A DNA stretch of 64,000 bases, from NCBI GenBank assembly GCA_030425645.1, contig JAUHZK010000006.1:186001-250000 (forward strand), read 5' to 3'. Below the pieces are notes generated by a model. That model made no database searches and had not been told where the DNA came from. It worked only from the letters and a program-made list of their open reading frames with translations. Source of the stretch: Gammaproteobacteria bacterium (GTDB taxonomy: Bacteria; Pseudomonadota; Gammaproteobacteria; JAPPPA01). Below are positions 36,583 through 45,505 of this stretch, one piece after another. Within the stretch, counting starts at the first letter, position 1; each line of letters begins with the position of its first letter. Made by a program: the position numbers and the translations under genes.

Positions 36583-36639
36583 TCCTGCGACAGGCTCAGG
36601 ACTAACGGGGTTTCCGTTCATGCTGAGCTTGTCGAAGCA
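36583..36639. repeat. inverted pair of REP-like units, class 1 (BIME-like)
   Basis: Unit 1 (36583-36608) and unit 2 (36614-36639, opposite orientation) share the 26-bp plan of the copy at 34031: core CGACA[G/A]GCTCAG and tail AACGG. Stem arms covary between copies (TCCT/AGGA, TGCT/AGCA, CCCT/AGGG), so structure is selected. They lie between convergent genes. Confidence 0.8.
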
Positions 36640-36649
36640 TATTGGTTAC

Positions 36650-37060
36650 TTATTCGGCCGGCAAAACATAAGTACCCTGAGCAATCGCGCAGGGTTGGTC
36701 TTCGTTGTCGTCTGTCCAAATGTCAACGCTACCAATGACCGTGCGGCCGCTGGCTTTATGGCTGACGGCTTTGGCATATAACCGTTCGCCGGCCGCAGGG
36801 CGTAGATAGCGAATAGATAAATCGGAAGTCATTGCCATCGGCTCAGGACGATCACGGCTAGCAGAGGCTAATACCCATAAAGCCATATCCGCCGCTGCAA
36901 ACTGTACCGGCCCGCTAATAAAGCCGCCAGGGCGGATAGCGGCTTCGCTGGGTGTTAGCGAGACCACGGCGCCGTGTTCGCTAATGTCGGTAACGCTAAA
37001 GCGGTTATCGGGCCAGTACTTGGCTACCATCGCGTTAAATTTTTCAGCGGTTAGTTTCAT
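36650..37060 (-). CDS. PaaI-type hotdog-fold thioesterase
   Basis: 136 aa. RPGGFISGPVQFAAADMALWVL is the hotdog helix with its catalytic-side Asp, followed by LSIRYLRPAAGERLYAKA. Likely hydrolyses an acyl-CoA; substrate unknown. 3 bp downstream of the SbmA-like gene, so co-transcribed. Confidence 0.87.
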   Translation of the reverse strand: MKLTAEKFNAMVAKYWPDNRFSVTDISEHGAVVSLTPSEAAIRPGGFISGPVQFAAADMALWVLASASRDRPEPMAMTSDLSIRYLRPAAGERLYAKAVSHKASGRTVIGSVDIWTDDNEDQPCAIAQGTYVLPAE

Positions 37061-37063
37061 GAC

Positions 37064-38335
37064 TTAGTCCGGCGCGTAGGCTTCAATAATTTCTTCGCCT
37101 TTAATGCCTTTCTCAAACGCTTTCAGACGTTTATGAATAGATAGTAGCTCGACAATCGTGCTCCAAGAATTCACTAGGTATTGGAAGGAGCTGCTCACTT
37201 GGCCAAAGGCTGAGGCAATCTGCTGGAAAATACCAAAGGTAATGCTGCCGAGAGCAAAGGCCGGTATCAGTAGCAGTAAAACTAGGACATTGTCGGTTTG
37301 CAGGTAGAGATAACGAGCGACATTAAAGTACATATAGTGGAAATAGAGCTTGAAGTAGTTCTTGCGAACATTGGCAAAAAGCTCTTTCAGTGTTGGTGGT
37401 TGGGCGCGATCTTCGTAATCCTCGCCGTAGACCAGCTCTTTACGGTAAGCCGCTTCTACGCGTTGGTTTTTGAAATACAGCCCCGGTAATTTAATTCCCA
37501 CCACGGCCAGTAGCACGGTGCCAAAAATGGCCCAAGCCAGCGCAGCGAAGAATAAGGCCTGTGGTATTTCGCCCACAATCGGTAGCGTCGGTACGTAGAT
37601 CGAGAGGCCCCAAAGCACTGGCAAAAAGGCAAACAGGGTCATGATGGCATCAATAAAGGACACACCCAGGTTTTCAACGATATCGGCAAAACGCATGGTG
37701 TCTTCTTGAATACGCTGCGAGGCACCTTCGATATGCCGGACCTGCGACCATTTGCTGGTGTAGTAATCGTTCATGGCCGTACGCCAGCGGAACACATAAT
37801 GACTAGAGAAGAATCGCACCATTACCGCGACAACAATTGCTACCGAGGCGATCTCGACAAAAATTAACGCGAGATCGAGTAGCTCAACATTTAGTTGGCT
37901 GACTTCTTCGGCGCTTCTATCTGGGGTGATGACCTTTTGCGTTTCTGGGTCAGTAGTGCCCAATACGCCTTGGATCATGTCGAACATAGGGCGGCGCCAT
38001 TGCAGCAAGGCGACCGACACCTGCACCGAGTAGTAGGTAGCAAACAAAATCAGCTGTGAGCCTACTACGGACCACCACTGCCAGCGGTGCGGCGAAACCG
38101 TAAACCAGAAGGCTGAAAACAGCGCGCAGGCGACGAAGTAATATAAATAGAACAGTAAGAAGTCATCGGTAATAAAAAAGCCGAGGCCTACTACCGGTGG
38201 TTGCGGAGTTAGATCTAGGCCGATAGCGGCGCCGATGGATTCGTTAAAGCTGTACCAAACGAAGATACAGATTGCTGCCCATAGGGCCGCAGACGAGAAG
38301 AACCACTTTGGGTTCGGAAAAAATGAACGAAACAT
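37064..38335 (-). CDS. sbmA: SbmA/BacA-like peptide transporter
   Basis: Inner-membrane proton-driven importer family for antimicrobial peptides and related compounds. 423 aa (E. coli SbmA 406), with about seven to eight membrane helices. The diagnostic segment VRHIEGASQRIQEDTMRFA (about residues 198-216) is present. It is followed by a thioesterase gene and preceded by a class 2 repeat pair. Confidence 0.88.
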   Translation of the reverse strand: MFRSFFPNPKWFFSSAALWAAICIFVWYSFNESIGAAIGLDLTPQPPVVGLGFFITDDFLLFYLYYFVACALFSAFWFTVSPHRWQWWSVVGSQLILFATYYSVQVSVALLQWRRPMFDMIQGVLGTTDPETQKVITPDRSAEEVSQLNVELLDLALIFVEIASVAIVVAVMVRFFSSHYVFRWRTAMNDYYTSKWSQVRHIEGASQRIQEDTMRFADIVENLGVSFIDAIMTLFAFLPVLWGLSIYVPTLPIVGEIPQALFFAALAWAIFGTVLLAVVGIKLPGLYFKNQRVEAAYRKELVYGEDYEDRAQPPTLKELFANVRKNYFKLYFHYMYFNVARYLYLQTDNVLVLLLLIPAFALGSITFGIFQQIASAFGQVSSSFQYLVNSWSTIVELLSIHKRLKAFEKGIKGEEIIEAYAPD

Positions 38336-38362
38336 AGTCTCTCTTTTTTAGTTCTACATATC

Positions 38363-38449
38363 GTCATCCTGAAAAATGCACTGCATTTATTCAGGATCTC
38401 TTTACTAGGAGGAGATTCCGGATAAGTGCTGCGCACTTTCCAGAATGAC
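38363..38449. repeat. inverted pair of palindromic repeats, class 2 (BIME-like)
   Basis: Unit A (38363-38400) and unit B (38412-38449, opposite strand), each 38 bp, both beginning GTCAT[C/T]CTG and ending GGA[A]TCTC. They differ at many positions, but differences are paired across each hairpin (ATGCA/TGCAT versus GTGCG/CGCAC). The pair fills the gap between two minus-strand genes. Confidence 0.8.
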
Positions 38450-38452
38450 AAA

Positions 38453-40807
38453 TCAAGCTGTTTTCTTATTGCCGAGCGCGTAGATTACGCGAGCGATAGC
38501 AGGAAGCAAGAAGATTGCGCCAAACATATTGGCGACAAACATAAACACCAGCAAGATGCCCATATCGGCTTGGAACTGCAGCTTCGATAACAACCACGTG
38601 CATACTGATAAACCCAGGGTTAGACCAGTGAAAATCACCGCTTTGCCGGTTGATTGCAGGGTATGGAAATAAGCCGTTTCAAAATCTTCGCCGCGTTTTA
38701 AATGCTGGTGCAGGCTGTCGTAAATATAAATACCGTAATCGACGCCAATGCCCACCGCTAAGGCGGCTACGGGCAGGGTGGCGACTTTCAGTCCGATGCC
38801 GAGCACGGCCATCAAGCCATAAGCCATGAGCGATACCAGTGATAACGGCAGTATGACGCTGGCAACCCCAGCAAAGTTTCGGAAGCTGAGCCAGCACATC
38901 AAAATAATGGCGGCGTAAACCCACACGAGAATGGGTTTTTCCTCAGCCGCAATCACTTCATTAGTGGCCGCCATAATGCCAACGTTGCCAGCGGCAAGGT
39001 GCAGCTGTAACGGCAGGGCGGCCATGTCGGGTTGCTCCGCTTGCCAAGCATGGGTAGCGTTGATTACCGACTGAATGGTGGCGGCGCGATGATCTTTAAG
39101 AAATATATTGACTGGCATCAGCGAACAATCGGCGTTATTGAGTCCCGCAGACGTCGGCACAATACGGCTATTACGAGCTAGCAGCTGTGAGTCATTCGGT
39201 AGGGTATGAAAACGTGGGTCGCCTTCATTCCAACCGACATTGGCCCAAACCATCACCTGCGGTAGGGAAATCACAAACTGTACTGCCTCGTGATTACGCA
39301 TTTGCCAGCTAAAGTCTTCAATGGCTTTGACGACTTGGTAGTTCACGCAGCCGTCGACTTCGGTTTCGAAGATAACGCGTAACAAGTCCTGTCCCAGCCC
39401 AAAACGTTCCGCGATAACGGCGCTGTCTTGGTTATAGCGGCTGTCTGGGCGTAATTCCGGCACGCCGGTTTGGCTGTCACCAATTTGTAAGTCTTGGCCT
39501 TTCCAGAGTCCCCAAGCCAGGCAAAACATCGCCAGTACAATGGCGACGGCAGCGGGTTTAGGGCGGGAAATCTTGGCGATGACGGCCCAGAGGCGATTGG
39601 CGATAGCTTCGCGTTTCTCTAGGCGATGACTAAATTTCTCGTTATCGCTGATATGAACCCAGCTGAGCAAGATAGGCATCATTACCTTGTTGGTAACGAT
39701 AATGGCGGCCACACCGAAGGCGGCGTTAATCGCCATTTCTTGAATAATATCTATATTAATCAAATAGATAGTGGCAAAACCTATCACATCGGTTATCAAT
39801 GCCGAGGTGCCGGGAATAGCCAGTTTACGGAAGGCTTCTAGTGATGCGTCGTAGGCGCTTAGGCCGCTTTCGGCCACCGACTGCGACCAGCTATTTACGA
39901 ACTGGATACCGTGACTAACACCAACGGAGAGCACTAAAAACGGCACTAAAATGGCAAAGGGGTCGAGCCCAAAACCGGCCATTTGTAATAAGCCAAATTC
40001 CCAGACAACGGCGACTACCGAACAAGAGAGCGGCAACAGCGCCAATTTAAATGAGCCGCAATAGCCCCACAGCAGTAGCGCGGTCATGATAAGGGCGATC
40101 ACAAAAAATCCGATCACTTCTAAGGTCGCATCGGTGATGTCGCCGACCACTTTGGCAAAACCAACGATATGGATGCCTATGTTGTCGGTCTCAAACGCTT
40201 GGCGAACATCAGCTTCCAGTTTATGGGCCATATCGACGTAGTCGAGCTTTTCACCTGTGGTCGGATGTGTGTCGAGCAGCTCAGCGGTAATTAGGCTGCC
40301 GCTATGGTCGACCGAGACCATACGGCCAACTAAATTAGCGAGGCCGACATTGGTTTTTACCACTTCAAAGTTTTCCTCATTCGGCTGGTAATCGGCCGGA
40401 ATAACCCGGCCGCTGGAAAAACCACCCTCAATAATCTCGGTATAGCGAGTGTCGGCTGAAAATAGCGATTTAACGCGGGAGCGATCAACACCGGGTAGGA
40501 AAAACACTGCGTCATGCACTTGCCGTAGGGTGTTGAGAAAAGCTTCGTTATAAATGTCTTGGCCGTCTTTCGCGACTACCGCGACGAGTAGCTGATTGGC
40601 GCCGCCAAAGTCATCACGAAACTCTTGGAAATTTTCGATCCATGGGTGATCGAGCGGCAGTTGTTTATCAAAACCGGCATCGGGTTTGATTTGCAGCGCT
40701 TGCCAACCGAAGACAGCGGTCAGCAGCATGAGTACGGTAAAGCCAAGTTTGCGCCGCGCAAAAACCCAAGGTTCAACCACGCGAAGTATCTGCTGTGCCG
40801 TTATCAT
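38453..40807 (-). CDS. RND superfamily exporter, HAE3/MMPL type
   Basis: 784 aa, 12 membrane helices in the two-half RND arrangement. First half has a sterol-sensing-like domain (about 225-400: FAILVPFLVLSVGVSHGIQFVNSW), the second ends with GIGVDYGIYIYDS and FHTLQSTGKAVIFTGLTLGLSV. The family exports hydrophobic compounds (hopanoids, carotenoids, lipids); substrate unknown. No membrane fusion partner adjacent. Divergent from the nitroreductase gene. Confidence 0.9.
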   Translation of the reverse strand: MITAQQILRVVEPWVFARRKLGFTVLMLLTAVFGWQALQIKPDAGFDKQLPLDHPWIENFQEFRDDFGGANQLLVAVVAKDGQDIYNEAFLNTLRQVHDAVFFLPGVDRSRVKSLFSADTRYTEIIEGGFSSGRVIPADYQPNEENFEVVKTNVGLANLVGRMVSVDHSGSLITAELLDTHPTTGEKLDYVDMAHKLEADVRQAFETDNIGIHIVGFAKVVGDITDATLEVIGFFVIALIMTALLLWGYCGSFKLALLPLSCSVVAVVWEFGLLQMAGFGLDPFAILVPFLVLSVGVSHGIQFVNSWSQSVAESGLSAYDASLEAFRKLAIPGTSALITDVIGFATIYLINIDIIQEMAINAAFGVAAIIVTNKVMMPILLSWVHISDNEKFSHRLEKREAIANRLWAVIAKISRPKPAAVAIVLAMFCLAWGLWKGQDLQIGDSQTGVPELRPDSRYNQDSAVIAERFGLGQDLLRVIFETEVDGCVNYQVVKAIEDFSWQMRNHEAVQFVISLPQVMVWANVGWNEGDPRFHTLPNDSQLLARNSRIVPTSAGLNNADCSLMPVNIFLKDHRAATIQSVINATHAWQAEQPDMAALPLQLHLAAGNVGIMAATNEVIAAEEKPILVWVYAAIILMCWLSFRNFAGVASVILPLSLVSLMAYGLMAVLGIGLKVATLPVAALAVGIGVDYGIYIYDSLHQHLKRGEDFETAYFHTLQSTGKAVIFTGLTLGLSVCTWLLSKLQFQADMGILLVFMFVANMFGAIFLLPAIARVIYALGNKKTA

Positions 40808-40854
40808 AGTGTCCTCATTTATTATTCGCTTAGTCTACACCGGAGCATCGCTGA

Positions 40855-41403
40855 ATGGACCTACACACCGCTTTACTTGAGCGCCGCACGATTAGCCAAT
40901 TTAAGCCTGATGTGCCAGATAGCGAAATTATTAACCGCGCCATTGAGGCCGCGCGCTGGGCGCCAAATCATCGCTTTACTGAGCCTTGGCATTTTTATCG
41001 CCTAGGGCCGGAGACTGCAGCGCAGGTGGTGCAGTTAAATACCGAGTTGGTAAAAGCTAAAAAGGGCGAAGAGGCCGCCGCGGCAAAGGCGGCCAAATGG
41101 GCGGCTGTGCCAGTTTGGATATTAGTCACTAGTGACCGCAGCGAAGATGCGCTCAAGGACCAAGAAGATTATTTGGCCACCGCCTGTGCTATTCAAAACT
41201 TACAGTTGTCGCTGTGGGCCGATGGTGTCGGTTGTAAGTGGACCACCGGCGATGTGACTCGCACCAAAGAACTGCCAGAGTTGTGTTGGTTTGACGCAAA
41301 CTGTGAGCGAGTAGTGGGCTTATTAATGATTGGTTATGCCGCCGAGGTGCCGCCGCCGGTTAGAAATAAAGACCTGCCACAAATTAGTGTTGATTTACCC
41401 TGA
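40855..41403 (+). CDS. nitroreductase family protein
   Basis: 182 aa FMN-binding NADH/NADPH oxidoreductase of the YdjA-like short branch: LLERRTISQF and AARWAPNHRFTEPWHFY at the N-terminus, ACAIQNLQLSLWADGVGCKWTTG in the middle. Substrate unknown. Start lies 48 bp from the divergent RND gene. Confidence 0.9.
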   Translation: MDLHTALLERRTISQFKPDVPDSEIINRAIEAARWAPNHRFTEPWHFYRLGPETAAQVVQLNTELVKAKKGEEAAAAKAAKWAAVPVWILVTSDRSEDALKDQEDYLATACAIQNLQLSLWADGVGCKWTTGDVTRTKELPELCWFDANCERVVGLLMIGYAAEVPPPVRNKDLPQISVDLP

Positions 41404-41482
41404 TTTTGGCGCTGCGGCCAAGGGCTTATTTGATCGCTGAGGTAAATTAAGCAGGCAAAAATAAAACACCTGAGGAGAGATC

Positions 41483-42070
41483 ATGTTGCTACCGGCAATA
41501 CCGGAGAGCATGCCACGGAACAGAAGTTTTTTCTGGGCCTGGTTAGGGCGTGTTGTGCTGCGCCTAAAGGGCTGGACTATTCAAGGCCAGCTACCCAAAG
41601 ACAAAAAGCTAGTTCTAATTGTGGCGCCGCATACCAGTAACTGGGACTTTGTGATCGGCATGGCCGCGAAAATGGCCCTGCGCTTAGAGGCTAATTGGCT
41701 AGGCAAGCACAGCATCTTTGTCGGCCCGGCAGACAAAATTTTTCGTGGCTGGGGTGGCATTCCTGTCGAACGCAGTGAGCAGCACGATATGGTTGGTCAA
41801 GTGGTTCAGCAGTTTAATGCGCGAGACACCATGTGGTTAGGTATGTCGCCTGAGGGCACGCGTAAACATGTGGACCACTGGAAAAGCGGTTTTTGGCATA
41901 TCGCTCACGCCGCCAATGTGCCGATTCAAACTATTTACTTTGATTTTTCACGCCGTATTTTGGGTATTGGCGATCGCTTTGAAACCCATGATGACGTTAA
42001 AAAAGGCATAGCCGATATACGCCGTTATTTTAAAAGTGTCGGTATCGGTAAATTTAGAGACGGCGAGTAA
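41483..42070 (+). CDS. lysophospholipid acyltransferase (PlsC domain)
   Basis: 195 aa. The HxxxxD motif is APHTSNWDFVIG (His and Asp), followed by SPEGTRKHVDHWKSGFWHIA. This COG0204-type acyltransferase branch is common in marine bacteria; its lipid substrate is not established. Shine-Dalgarno GAGGAGAG, terminator downstream. Confidence 0.9.
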   Translation: MLLPAIPESMPRNRSFFWAWLGRVVLRLKGWTIQGQLPKDKKLVLIVAPHTSNWDFVIGMAAKMALRLEANWLGKHSIFVGPADKIFRGWGGIPVERSEQHDMVGQVVQQFNARDTMWLGMSPEGTRKHVDHWKSGFWHIAHAANVPIQTIYFDFSRRILGIGDRFETHDDVKKGIADIRRYFKSVGIGKFRDGE

Positions 42071-42081
42071 GTCATCGATAT

Positions 42082-42112
42082 AAAAAAACCGGCCTTGATA
42101 GCCGGTTTTTTA
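42082..42112. terminator. intrinsic terminator
   Basis: A7 - ACCGGC - N7 - GCCGGT - T6, symmetrical, serving the acyltransferase (plus) and the small membrane protein (minus). Confidence 0.9.
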
Positions 42113-42134
42113 TTGGTAATGAATTTGAGGCCGC

Positions 42135-42425
42135 TTATTGCGCGTCTGGATCGTCGCCGTAAATGCCAAGGCGTACCGGTAGCCACCAAGTAAAGCCAAA
42201 GATCAGCGTCATAAACACCGTCTTTGCCAAAGGCTGTGGTCGCTCTTGTGTGGCAGAGAAGGCTACTGGAATCTCCAGTGCGTGAATCGCAATCAAAGCA
42301 AGCCAGACTAAAACGATAGGGTCAGTCCATGGCCTTGCGCCACTGAAAAAGATAGCGCCACCGACCAAATGCACGAGAAGAATCATCAGGTTGTTAAAGA
42401 CCCAGAAAAAACGACGATGGAACAT
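42135..42425 (-). CDS. small membrane protein, DUF1145-like
   Basis: 96 aa with three membrane helices. The central LALIAIHALEIPVAF and the terminal MTLIFGFTWWLP resemble DUF1145 (YhhL-type) proteins; weak but plausible. Function unknown. Confidence 0.65.
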   Translation of the reverse strand: MFHRRFFWVFNNLMILLVHLVGGAIFFSGARPWTDPIVLVWLALIAIHALEIPVAFSATQERPQPLAKTVFMTLIFGFTWWLPVRLGIYGDDPDAQ

Positions 42426-42509
42426 AAACGTAACGCTTTGTATGGCTTATTAAGATTAGGGCGAAGTGTACAATGTTCGTCGTTCTGCTTTAAGTGTCCA
42501 GACTACTAA

Positions 42510-44366
42510 ATGACCGAAAAAACTGCGCCGCCAGATTTTGATCCACGCCGTTTTGTTGCCAATCTAACTAGCGGCCCCGGCGTGTACGTAATGTACGGTC
42601 GCCATCACGGCAAAGATGGGCATGTTTTGTATGTGGGTAAGGCGCGTAACTTAAAGCGCCGTGTCGGTTCTTATTTCAATCGCTCGGAACAGTCGCCGAA
42701 AACCGAGCGCATGCTGTCTTTTTTGCAGCATATTGAAGTCAACTTGGTGCATACCGAAGTTGAAGCGCTGATTCTTGAGAATAACCTCATTAAGCAGTAC
42801 CGGCCGCCGTACAACATTATGTTGCGCGACGACAAGGGTTATCCCTATATCCATATCACCACGGACGCTGAGTGGCCTAAGGTTGCCCGAGTTCGTGGAA
42901 ATGGGCACCGCGGCAGTCAGAAAGCGCCGGGCCGTTATTTTGGCCCATATCCCAACGCTAAAGCCGCGCGTGATGCAGTCACCTTTATTCAGAAAACCTT
43001 CCGTATTCGCGACTGCGAAGAATCGTTTTTCCGCAATCGTTCGCGGCCCTGTTTGCAGTATCAAATTCAGCGCTGCTCCGGCCCCTGTGTTGGCCGCGTA
43101 GAAAACGGCGACTACCAGCAAGATGTGCAGCACACGCTGCGTTTCTTGGAAGGCCGCAACAGCGAGGTTATCGAAGCGCTGGCCGAGCGCATGAATGCCG
43201 CGGCTGAAGCCCTGGAGTTTGAAAAGGCCGCCAGCCTGCGCGATACCGTACAGGGCTTGCGCAAAATTGAGCAGGAGCAAAACGTTGATGGGCAGGGCGG
43301 TGATGCCGATGTCATCGTGCTCGCGCGTTCTAGCTCCATGGTTTGTGTAGCGGTGTGGTTTGTACGCGCTGGCCGCCAACTCGGGCACCGTAGTTATTTC
43401 CCGCAAGGTGCGCGTGAAGCTAGCGATGAAGAAATTATCGCCGAGTTTATTTGTCGTTATTACCCCGGCAAGCGTGTGCCGTCTGAGTTGATCCTGACGG
43501 TGACGCCTGATGAGGCCGAAGAACTACAACAGGATTTATCCGACCAAGCCGCTAAAAAAGTGCAGTTTAAAACCCGGGTGCGTGGCACGCGGGCAAAGTG
43601 GTTGGATATGGCGCAGCTCACGGCAACGCAGGCGCTTGAGCAGCGTTTGGCGATGGATAGCGATATGCGCAAAAAGCTGGCGCTGCTGCAAGAAGCCTTA
43701 GAGTTGCCGCGCTTGCCGGAACGGATTGAGTGTTTTGATATTAGTCACAGTCAGGGTGAAGGCACTGTTGCCAGTTGTGTGGTGTTTGACCAAAACGGCG
43801 CCGCACGCAGCGATTACCGGCGTTTTAATATTCGCGATATAACCGCCGGTGATGATTATGCCGCGATCGGTCAGGCGGTTGAGCGACGTTATAGCCGCCT
43901 AAAGAAAGAGGGCGCGCCCTTGCCTGATCTAATACTGATTGATGGCGGCAAAGGCCAGCTCAACAGAGCCAATGATGTCTTGGCGACATTGGGCGTTACT
44001 GCACCGATGACGGTAGGGGTGGCGAAGGGCGTTACCCGTCGGCCCGGTTTAGAACAATTAATTCTGGATGCGGAAAGTCCGCCGCTGTTATTGCCGGATC
44101 ATTCGCCGGCACTGCATTTAATACAGCAAATTCGTGATGAAGCTCACCGCTTTGCTATTACCGGGCATCGGCAACAGCGCGACAAAAAGCGCAAACGCTC
44201 TGGTTTAGAAGATATTCCGGGGCTGGGGCCGAAACGGCGCCAAGCCTTAGTGCTGCACTTTGGTGGTAAACGCGAAGTATCCAAAGCCGGGGTTGATGAT
44301 TTGTGCAAGGTTGATGGAATATCGCGTAAGCTTGCCGAACAAATTCACGACCACTTTCACAGTTAA
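42510..44366 (+). CDS. uvrC: excinuclease ABC subunit C
   Basis: Makes the dual incisions of nucleotide excision repair. 618 aa (E. coli 610). GIY-YIG domain with GPGVYVMYGR and YVGKARNLKRRVGSYF; UVR motif (AAEALEFEKAASLRDTVQ); RNase H-like C-terminal endonuclease (FDISHSQGEGTVASCVVF, PDLILIDGGKGQLNRA); terminal helix-hairpin-helix pair (LEDIPGLGPKRRQALVLHFGG). Followed 7-19 bp later by pgsA, the usual pairing. Confidence 0.98.
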   Translation: MTEKTAPPDFDPRRFVANLTSGPGVYVMYGRHHGKDGHVLYVGKARNLKRRVGSYFNRSEQSPKTERMLSFLQHIEVNLVHTEVEALILENNLIKQYRPPYNIMLRDDKGYPYIHITTDAEWPKVARVRGNGHRGSQKAPGRYFGPYPNAKAARDAVTFIQKTFRIRDCEESFFRNRSRPCLQYQIQRCSGPCVGRVENGDYQQDVQHTLRFLEGRNSEVIEALAERMNAAAEALEFEKAASLRDTVQGLRKIEQEQNVDGQGGDADVIVLARSSSMVCVAVWFVRAGRQLGHRSYFPQGAREASDEEIIAEFICRYYPGKRVPSELILTVTPDEAEELQQDLSDQAAKKVQFKTRVRGTRAKWLDMAQLTATQALEQRLAMDSDMRKKLALLQEALELPRLPERIECFDISHSQGEGTVASCVVFDQNGAARSDYRRFNIRDITAGDDYAAIGQAVERRYSRLKKEGAPLPDLILIDGGKGQLNRANDVLATLGVTAPMTVGVAKGVTRRPGLEQLILDAESPPLLLPDHSPALHLIQQIRDEAHRFAITGHRQQRDKKRKRSGLEDIPGLGPKRRQALVLHFGGKREVSKAGVDDLCKVDGISRKLAEQIHDHFHS

Positions 44367-44385
44367 ACCATAGTTGAAAACAATC

Positions 44386-44940
44386 ATGATGATGAACATT
44401 CCAAACATGCTCACCTCCCTACGGGTCATCCTTATTCCCGTTATTGCGATTGTGTTCTATATGGACTTTCCCTACGCCCGCCAAGTGGCCGCATTTTTGT
44501 TTTTAATCACTGCCATTACCGATGCGCTAGACGGCTACCTAGCCCGCAAATGGAATCAAATGTCGAAGTTCGGTGCTTTTTTAGATCCGGTTGCCGACAA
44601 ACTGGCTGTTGCTATCGCCTTGCTGCTTATCTTGCAGTCAGACCCGCGTGTGGCCGTGGGCGTGCCTGTCGGCATTATTATTGGCCGCGAAATTACCATC
44701 TCCGCACTACGTGAATGGATGGCAGAACTCGGCAAGCGCGCCACCGTTGCCGTCTCTATCGTCGGCAAACTCAAAACCATTGCTCAGATGACAGCCATTG
44801 TCGCGCTTATGCTGGAAGTGAATATATGGTTCATCCCAACTTATGAGATCGGTTTCGTCGCTTTATATATCGCTGCAGGCTTGACTCTCTGGTCAATGCT
44901 GTCTTACCTAAAGGCCGCCTGGCCTGAACTAAAAGAATAA
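44386..44940 (+). CDS. pgsA: CDP-diacylglycerol--glycerol-3-phosphate 3-phosphatidyltransferase
   Basis: First step of phosphatidylglycerol synthesis at the inner membrane. About 184 aa, four membrane helices, with the CDP-alcohol phosphotransferase motif DGYLARKWNQMSKFGAFLDPVADK (D-G-x2-A-R-x8-G-x3-D-x3-D). Three consecutive ATGs (44386-44394) are candidate starts; an in-frame TTG at 44374 is less likely. The 3' end (44872-44940) is duplicated, in diverged and broken form, at 53862-53932, so this gene end is probably the insertion site of the island that follows. Confidence 0.96.
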   Translation: MMMNIPNMLTSLRVILIPVIAIVFYMDFPYARQVAAFLFLITAITDALDGYLARKWNQMSKFGAFLDPVADKLAVAIALLLILQSDPRVAVGVPVGIIIGREITISALREWMAELGKRATVAVSIVGKLKTIAQMTAIVALMLEVNIWFIPTYEIGFVALYIAAGLTLWSMLSYLKAAWPELKE

Positions 44941-44948
44941 TTCAGCCT

Positions 44949-44965
44949 GCGTCAGTAATTGACGC
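44949..44965. promoter_or_regulatory. island dyad site 1 (GCGTCA-N5-TGACGC)
   Basis: Perfect 6-bp inverted repeat with central GTAAT, 36 bp before the first gene of the WYL-nuclease operon. One of five sites in the island that share CGWC-N7-GWCG. Between it and the ATG a second imperfect hairpin (about 44977-44999) places the GGAG Shine-Dalgarno in its right arm. Confidence 0.6.
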
Positions 44966-45001
44966 ACCTTTGCATAGTCTTGTTCGTATGGAGCAAGACA
45001 T

Positions 45002-45505
45002 ATGAAAATTCAAATTGGTCACACACAGTGGGTGCTGGGCTATGAGTGCCCGCCAGAGCAGCCACACCGGCTTGCCTGCCAATATTTGCCGCAGGCGCCT
45101 GGCGCAGTAGAAGAGCATGGAGCGCGCACACGCTATCTGGTGGTTGAACCCAGCATAAGGATTGCTGATGCATCGAAAGCGTTGGTGGGTATCACGCTAA
45201 CTCAGAACTTTTTATTTACTGATGAATGTCCTTTGGATGTGGTGTTTCAGCCTTATAGTGTTGGCTATATGGAGCACCATATTCTTACCCCGTATTTCAC
45301 TAGCGAACCCAGCCCTCGTGGCGCAACTAGTGCGGTGTGCTTGTTGTATGTTTCAGAAGATGTGTCGCTTAGCCAAATAGAAGAGTGGCAGCGCTCTTTG
45401 GTTGAGCACGGGTTTCAAAAGTTGGTCCCGTTGGTTATGAGAGAGCCGTCGCTCGCTAAAGGGCGGTTGAGAGAATATCGAATTGAGGTGGTTCAGCATG
45501 ATTAG
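45002..45505 (+). CDS. hypothetical protein, first gene of WYL-nuclease operon
   Basis: 167 aa, soluble, no signal peptide or membrane helix seen. Not recognised. It opens MKIQIGHTQWVLGYECPPEQPH and contains EPSPRGATSAVCLLYVSEDVSL followed by a helix with EEWQRSLVEHGFQ. GGAG precedes the ATG by 8 bp, inside a possible hairpin. Overlaps the next gene by 8 bp, so it is part of a compact operon with the WYL regulator and nuclease. Confidence 0.72.
   Translation: MKIQIGHTQWVLGYECPPEQPHRLACQYLPQAPGAVEEHGARTRYLVVEPSIRIADASKALVGITLTQNFLFTDECPLDVVFQPYSVGYMEHHILTPYFTSEPSPRGATSAVCLLYVSEDVSLSQIEEWQRSLVEHGFQKLVPLVMREPSLAKGRLREYRIEVVQHD

Noticed and set aside
38215-38451. 78-codon minus-strand ORF over the class 2 repeat
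   Set aside because: It reads through the inverted repeat pair and into sbmA out of frame; no family pattern or ribosome site.
42651-43406. 251-codon ORF antisense to uvrC
   Set aside because: Long only because of codon bias on the opposite strand; uvrC is certain in this stretch.
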